Of a stretch of 64,000 nt of DNA, positions 1 through 10,014 are shown piece by piece. The stretch is from the NCBI GenBank assembly GCA_024663395.1, contig JANFAH010000045.1, positions 248,001-312,000 on the forward strand, given 5' to 3'. How positions within the stretch are numbered: the first letter of the stretch is position 1; each line of letters begins with the position of its first letter. A program made the translations under genes and the position numbers. The notes under the pieces are model-generated. The model saw only the letters and a program-made list of their open reading frames with translations. It was not told where the DNA came from and did no database searches. Source of the stretch: Pisolithus tinctorius. Lineage: Eukaryota > Basidiomycota > Agaricomycetes > Boletales > Pisolithaceae.

Positions 1-454
1 GTTGGCAATTGGACAATTCCAGGGCAGCTCTCTGGTCCTCATGGAGCCTGGCCTTGTGCTGGAGCTGAGGGAAGGGGACTTTGTGGTGTTTTGATTGCCA
101 GAAGTCAGTCATCTTAATTTGGACTATACTGGAGAGTGGGCATCACTTGTCCTGCACATGGATAGGGGAATGGACTCATGGGTGTGGAATCAGAATGGGT
201 GGGGCCATAATGTAACTCTGAAGTTTTTCAGATATGATATGTAGGACAGTGCTCTGTACCACTTTCTGCAAAGCTTACCCAAGTAGTCCTATTTCCTGGT
301 CTCATCTCACTCAAGCTGCTTTGGAGGTCATTGCATGCCAGCCAATGTGTGGTAGGTTGACAAAATCTATACAGATAACTCAGTTGCATGCAGACAGCTA
401 CAACATAATATATTCACCTAGCTAATAATATGCTTTCCAGGGCCAGTGCTCTAT

Positions 455-720
455 CTGAGTGTGTGGAATGTGCAGCAAGTGCATAGACCAAGTTTAGTGA
501 GTGCATAGACTGAGTGTGCAGTGAGTGCATAGTGAGTGTGTAGACCAAGTGTAGTGAGTGTGCAGAGTGCATAGTGAGTGTGGTGAGTGCATAGTGAGTG
601 CATAGACTGAGTGCACAGAGTGCATAGACTAAGTGTGCAACAAGTGTAGTGAGTGTGCAGTGTATGCATAGTGAGTGTGTAGACAGTGTGCAGAGTGTGT
701 AGTGAGTGCATAGACTGAGT
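455..720. repeat. Degenerate GTGAGTGCATAG minisatellite
   Basis: About 265 bases consist of irregular repeats of GTGAGTG, GTGCATAG and TGTGTAGAC. Open frames across it are translations of the repeat, not a gene. Bases 1-454 hold no gene or element I can recognise. Confidence 0.8.
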
Positions 721-744
721 GGTAGACCATTAGGAATGCAACCA

Positions 745-920
745 ACACAGCCACTGAGGGAAACCTGCCTTATATGGAAGGTAGCCTGAAGGCAACTGTA
801 CAGCCACTAAGGGCAACCTACACAGCCACTGAAGGCAACCTCACAGCCACTGAGGGCAACCACCATATATACACAGCCACCAGAAAGTTGGTGAAGGAAA
901 GCAAACACAGCCACTGAGGG
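745..920. repeat. Short tandem repeat, CACAGCCACTGAGGGCAACC unit
   Basis: Five to six imperfect copies of a roughly 20-base unit are spaced irregularly here. No coding signal is seen. Confidence 0.75.
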
Positions 921-926
921 TCAAAA

Positions 927-1238
927 AATAAGTGACTGGTTGCTTATTTGGACCCAAGATGACTAGTACATGATTAGCAAAAAAGTGGACACAGTGATGA
1001 CCAATGACTACCAATGACCAACTACCAAATACCAAATACCAAGTACTGACAGCAGACATGGACATGGTGAATATGAGTAGCAAAAATAAGTGACTGGTTG
1101 CTTGTTTGGAGGGCAGATGATGAGCAAGGTGGTTAGCAAAAAAGCGGACTACCAAGGGATGTAATGGTGACTACCCACCTACCAACTATCAACTGACTTG
1201 AATATGACTAGCAAAAAATAAGGGACTGGTTGCTTATC
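927..1238. repeat. Three dispersed copies of palindrome P1
   Basis: Near-palindromic 22-mers lie at 927-948, 1085-1106 and 1217-1238. Each reads AATAAG-N10-CTTATT or a close variant, and a half copy sits at about 1375. The same core lies inside short introns at 34.5-40.2 kb and 60.1-60.4 kb. Here it sits in non-coding CTACTGACTACC-rich DNA. The second copy has CTTGTT at its right end and the third has CTTATC. Confidence 0.75.
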
Positions 1239-1389
1239 TGGACTGGACAGACAAGCACCACTACTGAGTGACTAGTGACCACCAACTACTAAGTACTGAT
1301 GGCTACACCACTGACTACTGAAAAGCAACTACTGACTACAAGGGACCAAGGGTTGACTGATGAATATAAGTGAAGAAAATAAGTGACTG

Positions 1390-2283
1390 GTGTCACACAC
1401 CAAAGGTGTTTGGTGAGGTGGACATGGATACTGCTGATGAATGGAGATGAAGACTATAGCCCTCATGTGTAGAATGACTCCCAGGAATGTTGGCAGTCAT
1501 CCTTTGCACAAGAACAAGTTGTCAATGCTGAGGAAAAGAAGGAAGCAAGTTAAGCACCAGTAAAAATTCTTAAGTGCCTGTGTACAGCATTCTGGTTTTC
1601 AATGTATCTCTGCCATTTCTGCAGATACCAACACATTCCAAAACTCACTTATAGTGCTCAGCCATGCGATCCTACCTTCCAAAATTGGAAAGGATCTGTC
1701 CACTCCACATGTTTCTACAGCACTCCCTCCAAAAGATGCTCATTTCACTAATTCTTCTGATATGGCCACCTCCACATTAATCATTTTGCTTGTCCCCTTT
1801 GCTAGGGACCATGGATACATATATCTACCAGGAGTTCCTACTAGCTTCCATCCTGAAGCATCCTGGTACATCCCATCCTTGTTTGCTCCCTCTCAGCCCA
1901 TCCAGCTTGGACAGCATGTCCTTTTCATCAGTATGACCTCTAGGAGGACATTCTTTGGTTGCCTCAGGTCTGTCATTCAGTTAGAAAGGTCTTATGTGGT
2001 TGTTTCAGTCTCTCCAGTCCAAGAAGCATATGGATCCTTCCTCCCTGCTCCCTGCAATGTCTTCATACCAATCTCATCCATCATTCTTCCAAAATTATGA
2101 CAGCTACAGTATAATCCACTGTTCTCCACTCTCCCTGATCACATCCATGATGAGTATGATGCACATCTTGCCTTCTTATTGCAAGATACAGCAGAAGACA
2201 CTCCCCTTCATCCTCTCTTCCAACAGAGCCTCATTCATGAAGTTTTTATTTGCTTCACTGAGAGGACAGTTGGGGGGGAAAGT
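1390..2283 (+). pseudogene. Family X retrotransposon, 3' internal region (copy 1)
   Basis: This stretch is about 90% alike by eye to 13945-14845. The open frame at 1654-2100 (148 aa) has a counterpart of 144 aa at 14227-14661 that differs by scattered substitutions. I do not recognise the protein, and no reverse transcriptase or integrase motif is visible. The block ends in a G-run polypurine-like tract immediately before a sequence beginning TGTGATCCCC, so I read it as the end of an LTR retrotransposon's internal region. The 5' part of the element is absent from this window. An ordinary duplicated gene end is possible. Confidence 0.45.
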
Positions 2284-2690
2284 TGTGATCCCCTACACTC
2301 CTGTCACCCCACAGACCCCCAAAGTCTTGACCCTGTTGACATCTGACTCACCCTGTCCCCTTTTGGATGTACTGTATTGGCATCAGATCAGCACTGCCTC
2401 TCTGTCATCCCACTTTGGCCTAGAAGCAATCTCTTTGAGATGTGACATGCACAGCCTCCCCCTAATGCAATTCCAGTGCACTTTCCCAGTTGCTGACATT
2501 ACTTGACTCATACTTTGACATTCTGACTGTCCTTGACTCACCTATTGCCAATACTGGCCAATCTTTTGACCTTGCTTACTGATTCTTCGCTTTTTGGCTT
2601 ACTTATCCTTACCAATGCTCACCAATGCTTTCTAAGATGATTACCCACTGCTTACATTCCTTACTTATCAGTTACCAATCACTTACCAAG
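2284..2690 (+). mobile_element. Family X LTR, left part (interrupted by element 1)
   Basis: The LTR begins TGTGA after a purine tract. It resumes at 10795 and ends TCACA at 11293, giving matching inverted ends. The interruption is the insertion of element 1. Copy 2 at 14846-15341 shares both ends but lacks the middle. Confidence 0.5.
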
Positions 2691-3404
2691 TGTCAAGTCC
2701 GGGCCTACTCCGACCAACTCCGACGCTATATAGGGTCTAGAGAGTGGTCCGGAAGCAAGTCCGACACACAGGAACAGAACTCCGACTAGCGGAGAGATGG
2801 CAGGAACGAAGTCCGCCGAGACAGAGGCGGAGCGGAGTGAGGGCGTCGGGTTTAGCTCGTGCGCTACCCCCTTGCACGATCTCAGCCCTCATATTTCAGA
2901 GGGAGAGTACAGACAGAGAGTCGGAGATAACTCCGACAGACAGGAGACGGAATCAGAGGGAGTAGGAACTAAGTTGATATTCGTACTGAGGAACAGCGGA
3001 GTACAGTACATGTCTTTATACTGCTACGGAGGTACGGTAACCGGAATCGGAACTGACATACGGAGACTCATAAGTTTTCAAGTAAAATTTCCTGGACGAC
3101 GAATGAAGGGTAGACGGAGGACATACGAACGGGTAACACAGAACATCCAGAAAAGGAAGCAGTCCAGGCACTGGACCATGCGGTGAGCGCGCTGCGGAGT
3201 ACCTGACTGCGAAGGTAGTCACATGACCCCTCAGAGAACGGACCGCTCGGTCCGGTAGGAGGGCAACACAAGTCCGACAGCAGTCAGAGCGGAGATGGTT
3301 CGTAACCAACAGAAGTTGGGCGGAGTTGGTGCGGAGTGAGTGAATGACCGGCGGAGTGGAGCGCGGAGTGAGTAAGGGCTTAGTGTGAACGCACGGTTAT
3401 GACA
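2691..3404 (-). repeat. Element 1 3' LTR
   Basis: The 714-bp LTR reads TGTCATAACC..GGACTTGACA in element sense. The inferred start of R is at 2987 (minus). It carries two strong inverted repeats: CGGACCG-CT-CGGTCCG at 3239-3254 (U3) and TCGGAG-ATAA-CTCCGA at 2921-2936 (downstream of the start). Open frames within it are not credible genes. Confidence 0.95.
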
Positions 3405-3418
3405 GTGCCCCCCCCTTA
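3405..3418 (-). other. Element 1 polypurine tract
   Basis: In element sense the sequence reads AAGGGGGGGGCAC immediately before the TGTCA that opens the 3' LTR. This position and composition fit the plus-strand primer of a Ty3 element. Confidence 0.85.
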
Positions 3419-3599
3419 GGGCCTGAACCCCTGAAGGCCGCATGTACGGAACGAGATCAACACGAGTTGATCATTTGAAATTATTTTGATGCCTCGAGGA
3501 TAATGGGTTTAGCCGCGGTGGAGCTCTGTCGGAGTTCGAAGTACCGCTTAAAAACACGTGTTAGGGTACCGAACCCTCATACCTTCCTCCCTCATCACC

Positions 3600-4817
3600 A
3601 TGTCCTCTCAGCGCGAGAACACAACCCCCCAGCCAACCCCAGGCCACTCCCGCGACTACTCCCAAGTCGCGGACGACGCGCTGGTCGTCCTTACCGACGA
3701 CTCGACCGACACCGAGCGCAAGAAGAACGCGGAGAAAGCACGTCGGCGAGCGGAGGTGGAGCAGAAAGAGAAAGAGCGCGAGGCGGAGCGCAAGGCCAAA
3801 CGGGAGCAGGCCAGACGACGAAAGGCGGAGGAAGCGCGACTGGAGGCGGAGCGGAGACAGAAAGAAGAGGAGGAAGCGCAGAGGAAGAAGGCGGCGGAGG
3901 AAGAGGCCGAAAGGCAAAGGCAGAGAGCCTCTCAGGAGAGGGCCCAGGCCAGGCGGGATGAGGCCGCGCAAAGGTGAGTGACAGGATCCTACGAGCCAGG
4001 CGGAGCTGACTTGTATTTTTATTTCAGGTTAAGCGGCGCGGTCTACGACGTCAACACCGCCCAGAGGGTCCCTGGGACCTCTGTGGTGGTCACCGCGACC
4101 AGGCGGCCCCCCTGCACTCGCTGCATAGCGAGTCTGACGGCGGGTCAGTGCGAGCCAGGGCAAGGTAAGACCAGGGCTTGTGTGCCCTGCCACAACAAGA
4201 AGAAGACCTGCAGCTGGACGCGGGAAGAGGTGGCGGCGGGACCCTCGCGGAAGAGGGCAGGGACAGGAAGCTCCCGAGGGGAGAAAAAGAAGAAGCCGCG
4301 AGGGAAGGGGAAGGCAAGAGCGACGGAGACGGAGGAGGCTGACGACGAGCGGGAGGCAGGCGGAGAAGACGACGAGCCAGCGACCCCGCTCGAGGGTCCC
4401 TCGGGTGCAGGAGTCCACACGCAGTGGGCGGAGTGGGAGCGCGAGCGACAGCTGCAAGCCATGGAGAGGCAGGCCGAAGCGCACGAGGTAGCTGCGCTGG
4501 CCTTTGAGAGGATGGCAGAGGCAGCGGAGCGGATGGCGGAGGCAGCGGAGCGGACTGCCGACGAGTGGGGGATGTACCGCGCATGGGCGGAGTGGGCGGA
4601 GATGAGGAGAAGGGAGGATGCGCGAGAGGCCAGGATGGCTGAGCTCGAGCGCACAGGCGGAGGTTGGAAGAGGCCTCAGTCAGAGGCGGCGGAGGAGCAG
4701 CAAGAGGAAGCGGATGAAGGTGCGGAGGGGGATAATGAGGAAGAGGGAGAAGTCGGAGGAGAGCAGGACGGTGGAGAAGAACAGGAGGGTGGCGGAGAAA
4801 CAGCGATGGAAGAGTAG
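3600..4817 (+). CDS. Antisense passenger gene: Zn2Cys6-like coiled-coil protein
   Basis: The gene lies between the chromodomain and the 3' LTR and runs opposite to gag-pol. Exon 1 is 3600-3973, intron 3974-4027 (54 nt, GTGAGT..TTTCAG) and exon 2 is 4028-4817, giving about 387 aa. The start has CATCACC just before the ATG. Residues ~35-120 are an almost uninterrupted K/R/E/A helix likely to form a coiled coil. Cysteines 154, 157, 166, 176, 179 and 186 have spacing C-x2-C-x8-C-x9-C-x2-C-x6-C, close to the fungal binuclear zinc cluster, with lysines before the last cysteine. A K/R-rich stretch follows, like a nuclear signal, then an AERMAEA repeat helix and a strongly acidic C-terminus. This order resembles a transcription factor. 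The function is inferred; a zinc-binding Gag-like RNA-binding protein is the alternative. Confidence 0.75.
3974..4027 (+). other. Intron of the antisense gene
   Basis: The 54-nt GTGAGT..TTTCAG intron splits an arginine codon. Its length is a multiple of three, so the unspliced frame also stays open. Splicing joins the coiled-coil exon directly to the exon carrying the zinc cluster. Confidence 0.7.
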
Positions 4818-4827
4818 AGTAGTTTTC

Positions 4828-4852
4828 TTTTTTTTTTTTTTTTTTTTTTTTT
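4828..4852 (+). repeat. Run of 25 T (poly-A in element sense)
   Basis: The homopolymer follows the stop codon of the antisense gene by about ten bases. In element sense it is an A-run between the chromodomain and the passenger gene. Bases 4853-5014 hold no other feature I can see. Confidence 0.9.
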
Positions 4853-5014
4853 GTCTTTAGTTTGTATATTTTTGTACTACTACGAAATAGACTTGTGACT
4901 TTTGTTCGCGACTCTGAGAAGTGAAATAGACAAGCGGAGAAAATGCTAAAGTACTTAAGGTAGTTCGGTGAGGGGCGGAGTTGGCCAGCGGAGGAAGGTT
5001 ATGTGGGCGGAGTA

Positions 5015-5269
5015 TTATGGCAGAGGTTGGTACGGGCCAGGTTTATGCGGATAGCGTTCATGGAAAGCAGAAACTATGTCGGAAGCGTGATCTAGCTCAG
5101 TTGCAAGCAACCAAGAGGTTTCTTCGTCGGTGTTCTCGTAACCAGCCCAGCGGACCAGGTACAAGAGTTGACAGTGGCGGCGGCGGCGGTCCACCTTAGA
5201 GTCGAGTATCTCTGATACTTCGTACTCAAGGTCACCATCGACATCCACTGGCGGAGGTGGAGGTTGTTG
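5015..5269 (-). pseudogene. Element 1 chromodomain, cut off by a TGA
   Basis: The segment encodes [10 protein letters not shown], then LYLVRWAGY and [10 protein letters not shown], which is the chromodomain pattern with aromatic residues in the expected places. It is in the same frame as pol and separated from it only by one TGA at 5270-5272, followed by a proline-rich linker. Chromodomains in this position guide integration toward modified histones. Either the stop is a mutation, plausibly CGA to TGA at a CpG, or it is read through. Without readthrough the protein lacks its targeting domain. Confidence 0.8.
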
Positions 5270-8200
5270 TCAGTTTGGGAAAGGGTTAGCCGCTGCAGCT
5301 TCCAGTTGTGAAACATGGAAGACCGGATGTACCGAGCGCATAGAGTCAGGGAGTTTAAGGGTGACAGAATGCGTACCTGGCCTGGCCAAGATGGTGAACG
5401 GGCCTAAGTACTTTTCGGAGAGTTTTTCCGAAGGACGAGTGGAGCGGAAGTACTTGGCTTTGATGTAGGCCTGTTCTCCGACCTTGAACTCAGGCGGAGG
5501 TATGCGTTTAGCATCTGCTGGACCCTGGTAGCGCTGTTGAGCAGCGGACATTTCGGAGCGGAGGAAATCATGAAGGGCGGAGAGCTCAACGACATAGTCG
5601 TGAGCCCTTGGAGAGGTGAAGTCTTGGTCAGGAACCACAGACAGGTTTGGATGGTATCCCTTGTTAGCGAAGAAGGGAGAAACCCCAGTTGTCGCACTTG
5701 GTGCGTTGTTGAAAGCGAACTCCGCTAGAGGTAAGAGCTCCGCCCAGTTGTCTTGTTGGTAGTTACAGTAGACACGAAGGTACTGCTCGAGGGTCTGGTT
5801 CGTTCGCTCGGTCTGGCCATCGCCTTCTGGGTGGTAGCCCGAAGTGAAGTGAAGATGCATATCAAGTGCCTTTCCTAGAGAGCGGAAGAAGTGTGAGACG
5901 AACTCAGGACCTCTGTCGGAGGTGACATTAGCTGGTACTCCGTGCTTGGAGAAGACATGGGTTAGGAAGAGCTTAGCGAGTTCGGCGGAGGTGACGGAGT
6001 CGTGGGTGGGGATGAACACCGCTTGCTTCGAGAGGCGGTCCACTACCACGAGTATGGCGGAGTAGCCATCGGAGTTGGGGAGGTGTTCGATGAAGTCCAT
6101 GGAGATGGAGTTCCAAGGTCTCTCTGGGACGGGGAGTTGCTTCAGTAGACCATATGGGCGGTGACGTGGAGTTTTGCTCCGTCCACAGGTGGTGCAAGAC
6201 CTGACGTATTCCTTCACGTCGGAGCGGAGGTTGGGCCACACGTAGTCCCTGCGGACGAGTTCTAGGGTGCGGTTTTGCCCGAAATGGCCTGCTAGAGGAT
6301 GGTCATGCTTGAACCGAAGCACTCGAAGGCGGAGGTCATCAATGTCAGGGACAAAGATACGACCGTCAAGGCGGAGTAGACCGTCGGAGTTCAGGGACCA
6401 CCGAGGCCTAGTCGGAGTTGGGAGATGGCTGGCGGAGACAGGATCGGAGGGTAGGGCGGAGATGATGTCGGAGTGCAAGCACTCAACATCGAAGACCATG
6501 GCGGCGCGGAGCACAGGTGCCATGAGGGTAGTGGTACGGAGGGACGACGCGAGTTGCTCCTGTGTAAACATAGGGCGGAGATTGTGAGGATTTACCTGCG
6601 CGTAGTCCCTATCCCCCCCTTTTGGGTAGACGTCCCAACATCGCGTAAGTGCGTCGGGTTTGGCTCCTAAGCGGCCAGGTCGGAAGCGGATGGAAAGATT
6701 GAACTGGGAAAGGTACTCCGACCAGCGGGCCTGTCGACGAGTGAGAACCTTAGAGGTAGAAAAGTACTCAAGGTTTTTGTGGTCTGTCACCACGTCGACA
6801 GGTAAGGCGGAGCCTTCTAAGTAATGCCGCCAATGGCGGAAGGCCTCGAAGATAGCCAACAGCTCCTTGTCGTGGGTATCATAATTGAGTTCTGGCGCGG
6901 TCATGGTGCGGGAGTAGAAAGCGACTGGGCGGAGTTCACCGTCGGAGCAGGTGATCGACAAAATGCCAGCAATGGCATAGTCGGAGGCGTCAGTTTCCAC
7001 TGTAAGCGGAGCGTCAGGTACCCAATGAGTGAGAATGGGAGCGGAGCTGAAGGCATCTTTCAGGCGGAGGAAAGCGGAGCGGCACTCCTCGGAAAAGTTC
7101 CAAGGAGCACCCTTTCGCGTGAGGCGAGTGAGCGGAACAACGATGTCGGAGTAGTTATTAATGAATCGTCTATAGAAATTGGCGAAACCAAGGAAGGACT
7201 GGATGTCTCGCACCTTCCGCGGCTCAGGCCAGTCGCGGACTGCCTGAACCTTCTCAGCGGACATGGTGAGACCGGAGGGAGAAAGAACATAACCGAGGTA
7301 CTCGACGGAGTCGGAGTGAAACTCGCACTTCTCTGGCTTGGCATAAAGACCATGCTTTCGAAGGCGGCGGAGTACCTCTTTTACGTGTTCGCGATGCGAC
7401 TCCATGTCCTGCGAATAGATTAAGATGTCATCGAGGTATACCACGACACAGACATCGAGCATGTCCGCAAAGATGCTATTGACGAATCGTTGGAAGGCCG
7501 CAGGCGCGTTAGTCAGACCGAATGGCATTACCTGCCACTCGTAAGAACCATAACGAGTGCGGAAAGCCGTTTTCCATTCATCTCCGTCTGCTATGCGGAC
7601 CAGATGATAGGCATGGCGGAGGTCGATCTTGGTATAGACTTTAGCGCGGCTTGGGGAGTCGAGTAGGTCGGAGATGAGCGGCAGCGGATAGCGATCTTTT
7701 TTCGTGATTTTGTTGAGTCCTCGATAGTCTACACAGAGGCGGAGTGAACCGTCCTTCTTCTTTACGAAGAGGACAGGGGCACCGTGAGCGGAGGTGGACT
7801 GCTTGATGAAACCGTAGCCAAGATGCTCGTCAATGAAGGTGCGGAGAGCTTCAAGCTCTGGCGGAGAAAGAGAGTAGATTGTACCAATTGGCGGAGAAGC
7901 TCCTTCCTCGAGATCGATCTTGAGATCAAACGAGCGGCGTGGCGGAAGTTCTGTGGCCTTGTCTTTACTAAAGACGTCGGCAAACTCGTGATACTCAGGA
8001 GGAACCGAGGAGAGGTCAGGAGGCGGAGAGGAAGCGGAGGACGCACGAAGCTTCACATCATCAGCGGAGAGCTGCAAGCGGAACTGTCTAGAACCAGGGA
8101 GAGCACAGGCTCTGACATACGTGGCAGCATTGATGAGTGAGACGAGCGGAGCGGAGCGCGGCGAGTCTGTCGGAGGTGCAGTCAGAGCTGCAAACGGAGC

Positions 8201-8734
8201 GGAGGGTGTCGGATCCGGAGCGGAGGTCGCAGCGGAAGGTGACGAAGGCGCCTGGGGCGTCGGCATTCCCTGTAGCGGTGGTTTGAACGATATACTGCCC
8301 AGTACCCAGTCAATCGACGGATTGAAGCGGGTGAGCCAGTTGTGTCCTAATACCAGTGAACAAGAAGAATCCAACGGAGTAACATAAAACGAAGCGGAAT
8401 TGACATCGCCGGAAGGAAAGCGGAGGGAAAGATCTACTTCTTGGGAAATGACAGCATTGGTACTACCATCAAACAAGCGGAGCGGGATTGGCGGAGAAAC
8501 GGAGGAGACAGGAATGTCATATTTTTTGATTATAGACGGGTCTACGAAACAATGAGAAGAGCCGGAATCGATCAACGCAGAAACAGTATCAACAGAATAA
8601 TCCGGAAGAGTTACAGACGGAAGTAAAGAGTTGGGACTAGAAAGAGCGGACGCGTTGAGTCGGATGTCCGGTGGCGCACAGTTGGGTTCAACGCTTCCTC
8701 CAGGCTGTGCGAGCTCCCTGGAGGAGCGGACTAA
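5270..8734 (-). CDS. pol: Element 1 Pol: protease, RT, RNase H, integrase
   Basis: The frame is open from just after the slippery site and lies -1 relative to gag. In order there is an aspartic protease (LIDSGSSHCFVD, near 8575), reverse transcriptase with YLDD encoded at about 7438-7427, RNase H (TDASDY, then TDHKNLEYF), and integrase with an HHCC zinc site (H..H..C-TT-C), the catalytic D in SMDFIEHL, D in TSDRGPEF and E in GQTERTNQ. It ends in an HVSQLE motif typical of the integrase C-terminus. No frameshift is seen in its roughly 1150 codons. It makes the cDNA and integrates it. It stops at TGA 5272-5270 before the chromodomain. Confidence 0.93.
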   Translation of the reverse strand, partial: LVRSSRELAQPGGSVEPNCAPPDIRLNASALSSPNSLLPSVTLPDYSVDTVSALIDSGSSHCFVDPSIIKKYDIPVSSVSPPIPLRLFDGSTNAVISQEVDLSLRFPSGDVNSASFYVTPLDSSCSLVLGHNWLTRFNPSIDWVLGSISFKPPLQGMPTPQAPSSPSAATSAPDPTPSAPFAALTAPPTDSPRSAPLVSLINAATYVRACALPGSRQFRLQLSADDVKLRASSASSPPPDLSSVPPEYHEFADVFSKDKATELPPRRSFDLKIDLEEGASPPIGTIYSLSPPELEALRTFIDEHLGYGFIKQSTSAHGAPVLFVKKKDGSLRLCVDYRGLNKITKKDRYPLPLISDLLDSPSRAKVYTKIDLRHAYHLVRIADGDEWKTAFRTRYGSYEWQVMPFGLTNAPAAFQRFVNSIFADMLDVCVVVYLDDILIYSQDMESHREHVKEVLRRLRKHGLYAKPEKCEFHSDSVEYLGYVLSPSGLTMSAEKVQAVRDWPEPRKVRDIQSFLGFANFYRRFINNYSDIVVPLTRLTRKGAPWNFSEECRSAFLRLKDAFSSAPILTHWVPDAPLTVETDASDYAIAGILSITCSDGELRPVAFYSRTMTAPELNYDTHDKELLAIFEAFRHWRHYLEGSALPVDVVTDHKNLEYFSTSKVLTRRQARWSEYLSQFNLSIRFRPGRLGAKPDALTRCWDVYPKGGDRDYAQVNPHNLRPMFTQEQLASSLRTTTLMAPVLRAAMVFDVECLHSDIISALPSDPVSASHLPTPTRPRWSLNSDGLLRLDGRIFVPDIDDLRLRVLRFKHDHPLAGHFGQNRTLELVRRDYVWPNLRSDVKEYVRSCTTCGRSKTPRHRPYGLLKQLPVPERPWNSISMDFIEHLPNSDGYSAILVVVDRLSKQAVFIPTHDSVTSAELAKLFLTHVFSKHGVPANVTSDRGPEFVSHFFRSLGKALDMHLHFTSGYHPEGDGQTERTNQTLEQYLRVYCNYQQDNWAELLPLAEFAFNNAPSATTGVSPFFANKGYHPNLSVVPDQDFTSPRAHDYVVELSALHDFLRSEMSAAQQRYQGPADAKRIPPPEFKVGEQAYIKAKYFRSTRPSEKLSEKYLGPFTILARPGTHSVTLKLPDSMRSVHPVFHVSQLEAAAANPFPN

Positions 8735-10014
8735 TTTTTTGACTCTGCCTTCTCCGCAGGCGGAGTAGGCGGAGTTTCAACCGTAGCTGCACGGGCTTTG
8801 GCTGCGCGAGAGGTGGACTTGGGACAGTCCTTGGCGGAATGGCCAGCCTCGCCACAGAAGAGGCAGAGGTTATTCTTCATCCTGCGCTGGCGTTCAGCGG
8901 AGGTGAGTTTGCCATCCTTGCCCAGAAGATGGGCAATATCGGACTTGGACGCGTCGGACTTGGGCGGGTCTTTCTGTTTGCCCTTGCCCTTGGCGTCAGA
9001 CTTCAGAGCGGAGGCGGAGGACGACGATTTACTTTTGTTGTCGGAGTTTGAGGACTGCGACTTGTCGGAGGCGGACTTGGTGGTGCGCGAGACCTCTGCT
9101 TTGCGCTCCCAGTAGTGCGCATCGATGGTTTGGGCGAGTTCGCGGAGTTGTGCGAGGGTAGAAGGCTTACCGATGCGAGCGATCTCGTCTTTGATGCGGT
9201 CTGGAAGTCCGCTATAGAAGCGGTGGCGGAGTGCACCGACACCGTAGTCCTTGACCTGTGAAGCCCAGCGATTGAACTCCACGACGTATTTAGTAATTCG
9301 AGACCCATCCTTCATAGTTAGGTTCTCGAGTTGTTGGACGGCATCCGCTATGGCATCATGCGGACCGAAGTTAGTTGTGAGCTCTTGTAAGAACTCATGG
9401 TAGTCATCCATCCAGAGCGGGCGGTCATAGTTGTCGGGGCTTAGCAGATCTGGCTCGAACCAAGCCAGAGCCATACCCTTAAGATAGGATTGAGCGAAGG
9501 TAACCTTTGCTCTGTCGGAGCGGAATGCGCGAGGGCGGTCTTGGAAGTTCAGCTCGCATTGTACGAGGAATTCGCGGAGTTTCTTAGGGTTGGAGCCGTC
9601 GAAGGTGTCAGGCTCGCGGACTTTGGTCTTCGGAGCGGAGTCCCCAGTGCGCGAGCTAGACCGCGCAAGTGCATGGACAGCTCTAGCAAGAGCTACGAGG
9701 GGATCCTCTGGCGGCTCAGCCGGGTCTTCGGGGACATCCCCGTCACCGCTGCCCCCGCCGTCGGGATCACCATCAGGATAATCAGGGTCGGGATCAGGTC
9801 CATCATCTCGGTTACGAGGAGACGGAGTGTGGAAAGCTGTTGGGTGGAGGTCGGAGCGACCAGCTTGTGAAGCGCTTTCGCCTTCAGCGCGAGAGCGGCG
9901 TCGAGCGGAGAATGATTGGAACTGTTCGACGACAGAAGGGAGTCGACGCGGATTAGCTAGCGCAACAGCGAGGTTCTCAGCGACCTCTCTCTGGGATTGA
10001 GCTCGAGTTCTCAT
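8731..10014 (-). CDS. gag: Element 1 Gag with CCHC zinc knuckle
   Basis: The 427-aa capsid protein starts at ATG 10014, 62 bases inside the 5' LTR. An N-terminal basic and acidic, disordered region (GGGSGDGDVPEDP) is followed by a retrotransposon gag domain (TFDGSNPKKLREFL, LAWFEPDLL, FHEFL-like helices, RIGKPSTLAQLRELA). A Ser/Lys-rich tail then leads to a CCHC knuckle, CLFCGEAGHSAKDC. It packages element RNA. It terminates at TAG 8733-8731 directly after a slippery heptamer. Confidence 0.93.
   Translation of the reverse strand: MRTRAQSQREVAENLAVALANPRRLPSVVEQFQSFSARRRSRAEGESASQAGRSDLHPTAFHTPSPRNRDDGPDPDPDYPDGDPDGGGSGDGDVPEDPAEPPEDPLVALARAVHALARSSSRTGDSAPKTKVREPDTFDGSNPKKLREFLVQCELNFQDRPRAFRSDRAKVTFAQSYLKGMALAWFEPDLLSPDNYDRPLWMDDYHEFLQELTTNFGPHDAIADAVQQLENLTMKDGSRITKYVVEFNRWASQVKDYGVGALRHRFYSGLPDRIKDEIARIGKPSTLAQLRELAQTIDAHYWERKAEVSRTTKSASDKSQSSNSDNKSKSSSSASALKSDAKGKGKQKDPPKSDASKSDIAHLLGKDGKLTSAERQRRMKNNLCLFCGEAGHSAKDCPKSTSRAAKARAATVETPPTPPAEKAESKN
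8734..8740 (-). promoter_or_regulatory. Gag-Pol -1 frameshift site A_AAA_AAT
   Basis: In gag frame the last codons read TCA AAA AAT TAG. The heptamer A-AAA-AAT fits the X-XXY-YYZ rule. A -1 slip enters the pol frame, which is open without a stop from here through the protease. A downstream stem was not evaluated. Confidence 0.75.

Noticed and set aside
2744..3443. Several open frames of 67-129 codons inside the element 1 LTR, repeated in the other LTR
   Set aside because: They overlap U3-R-U5 on both strands, have no domain, and are duplicated only because the LTR is duplicated.
3561..4654. Minus-strand frames opposite the antisense gene
   Set aside because: They mirror the K/R/E/A-rich coding strand, giving L/S/P-rich translations. 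The plus-strand frame has the intron, zinc cluster and start context.
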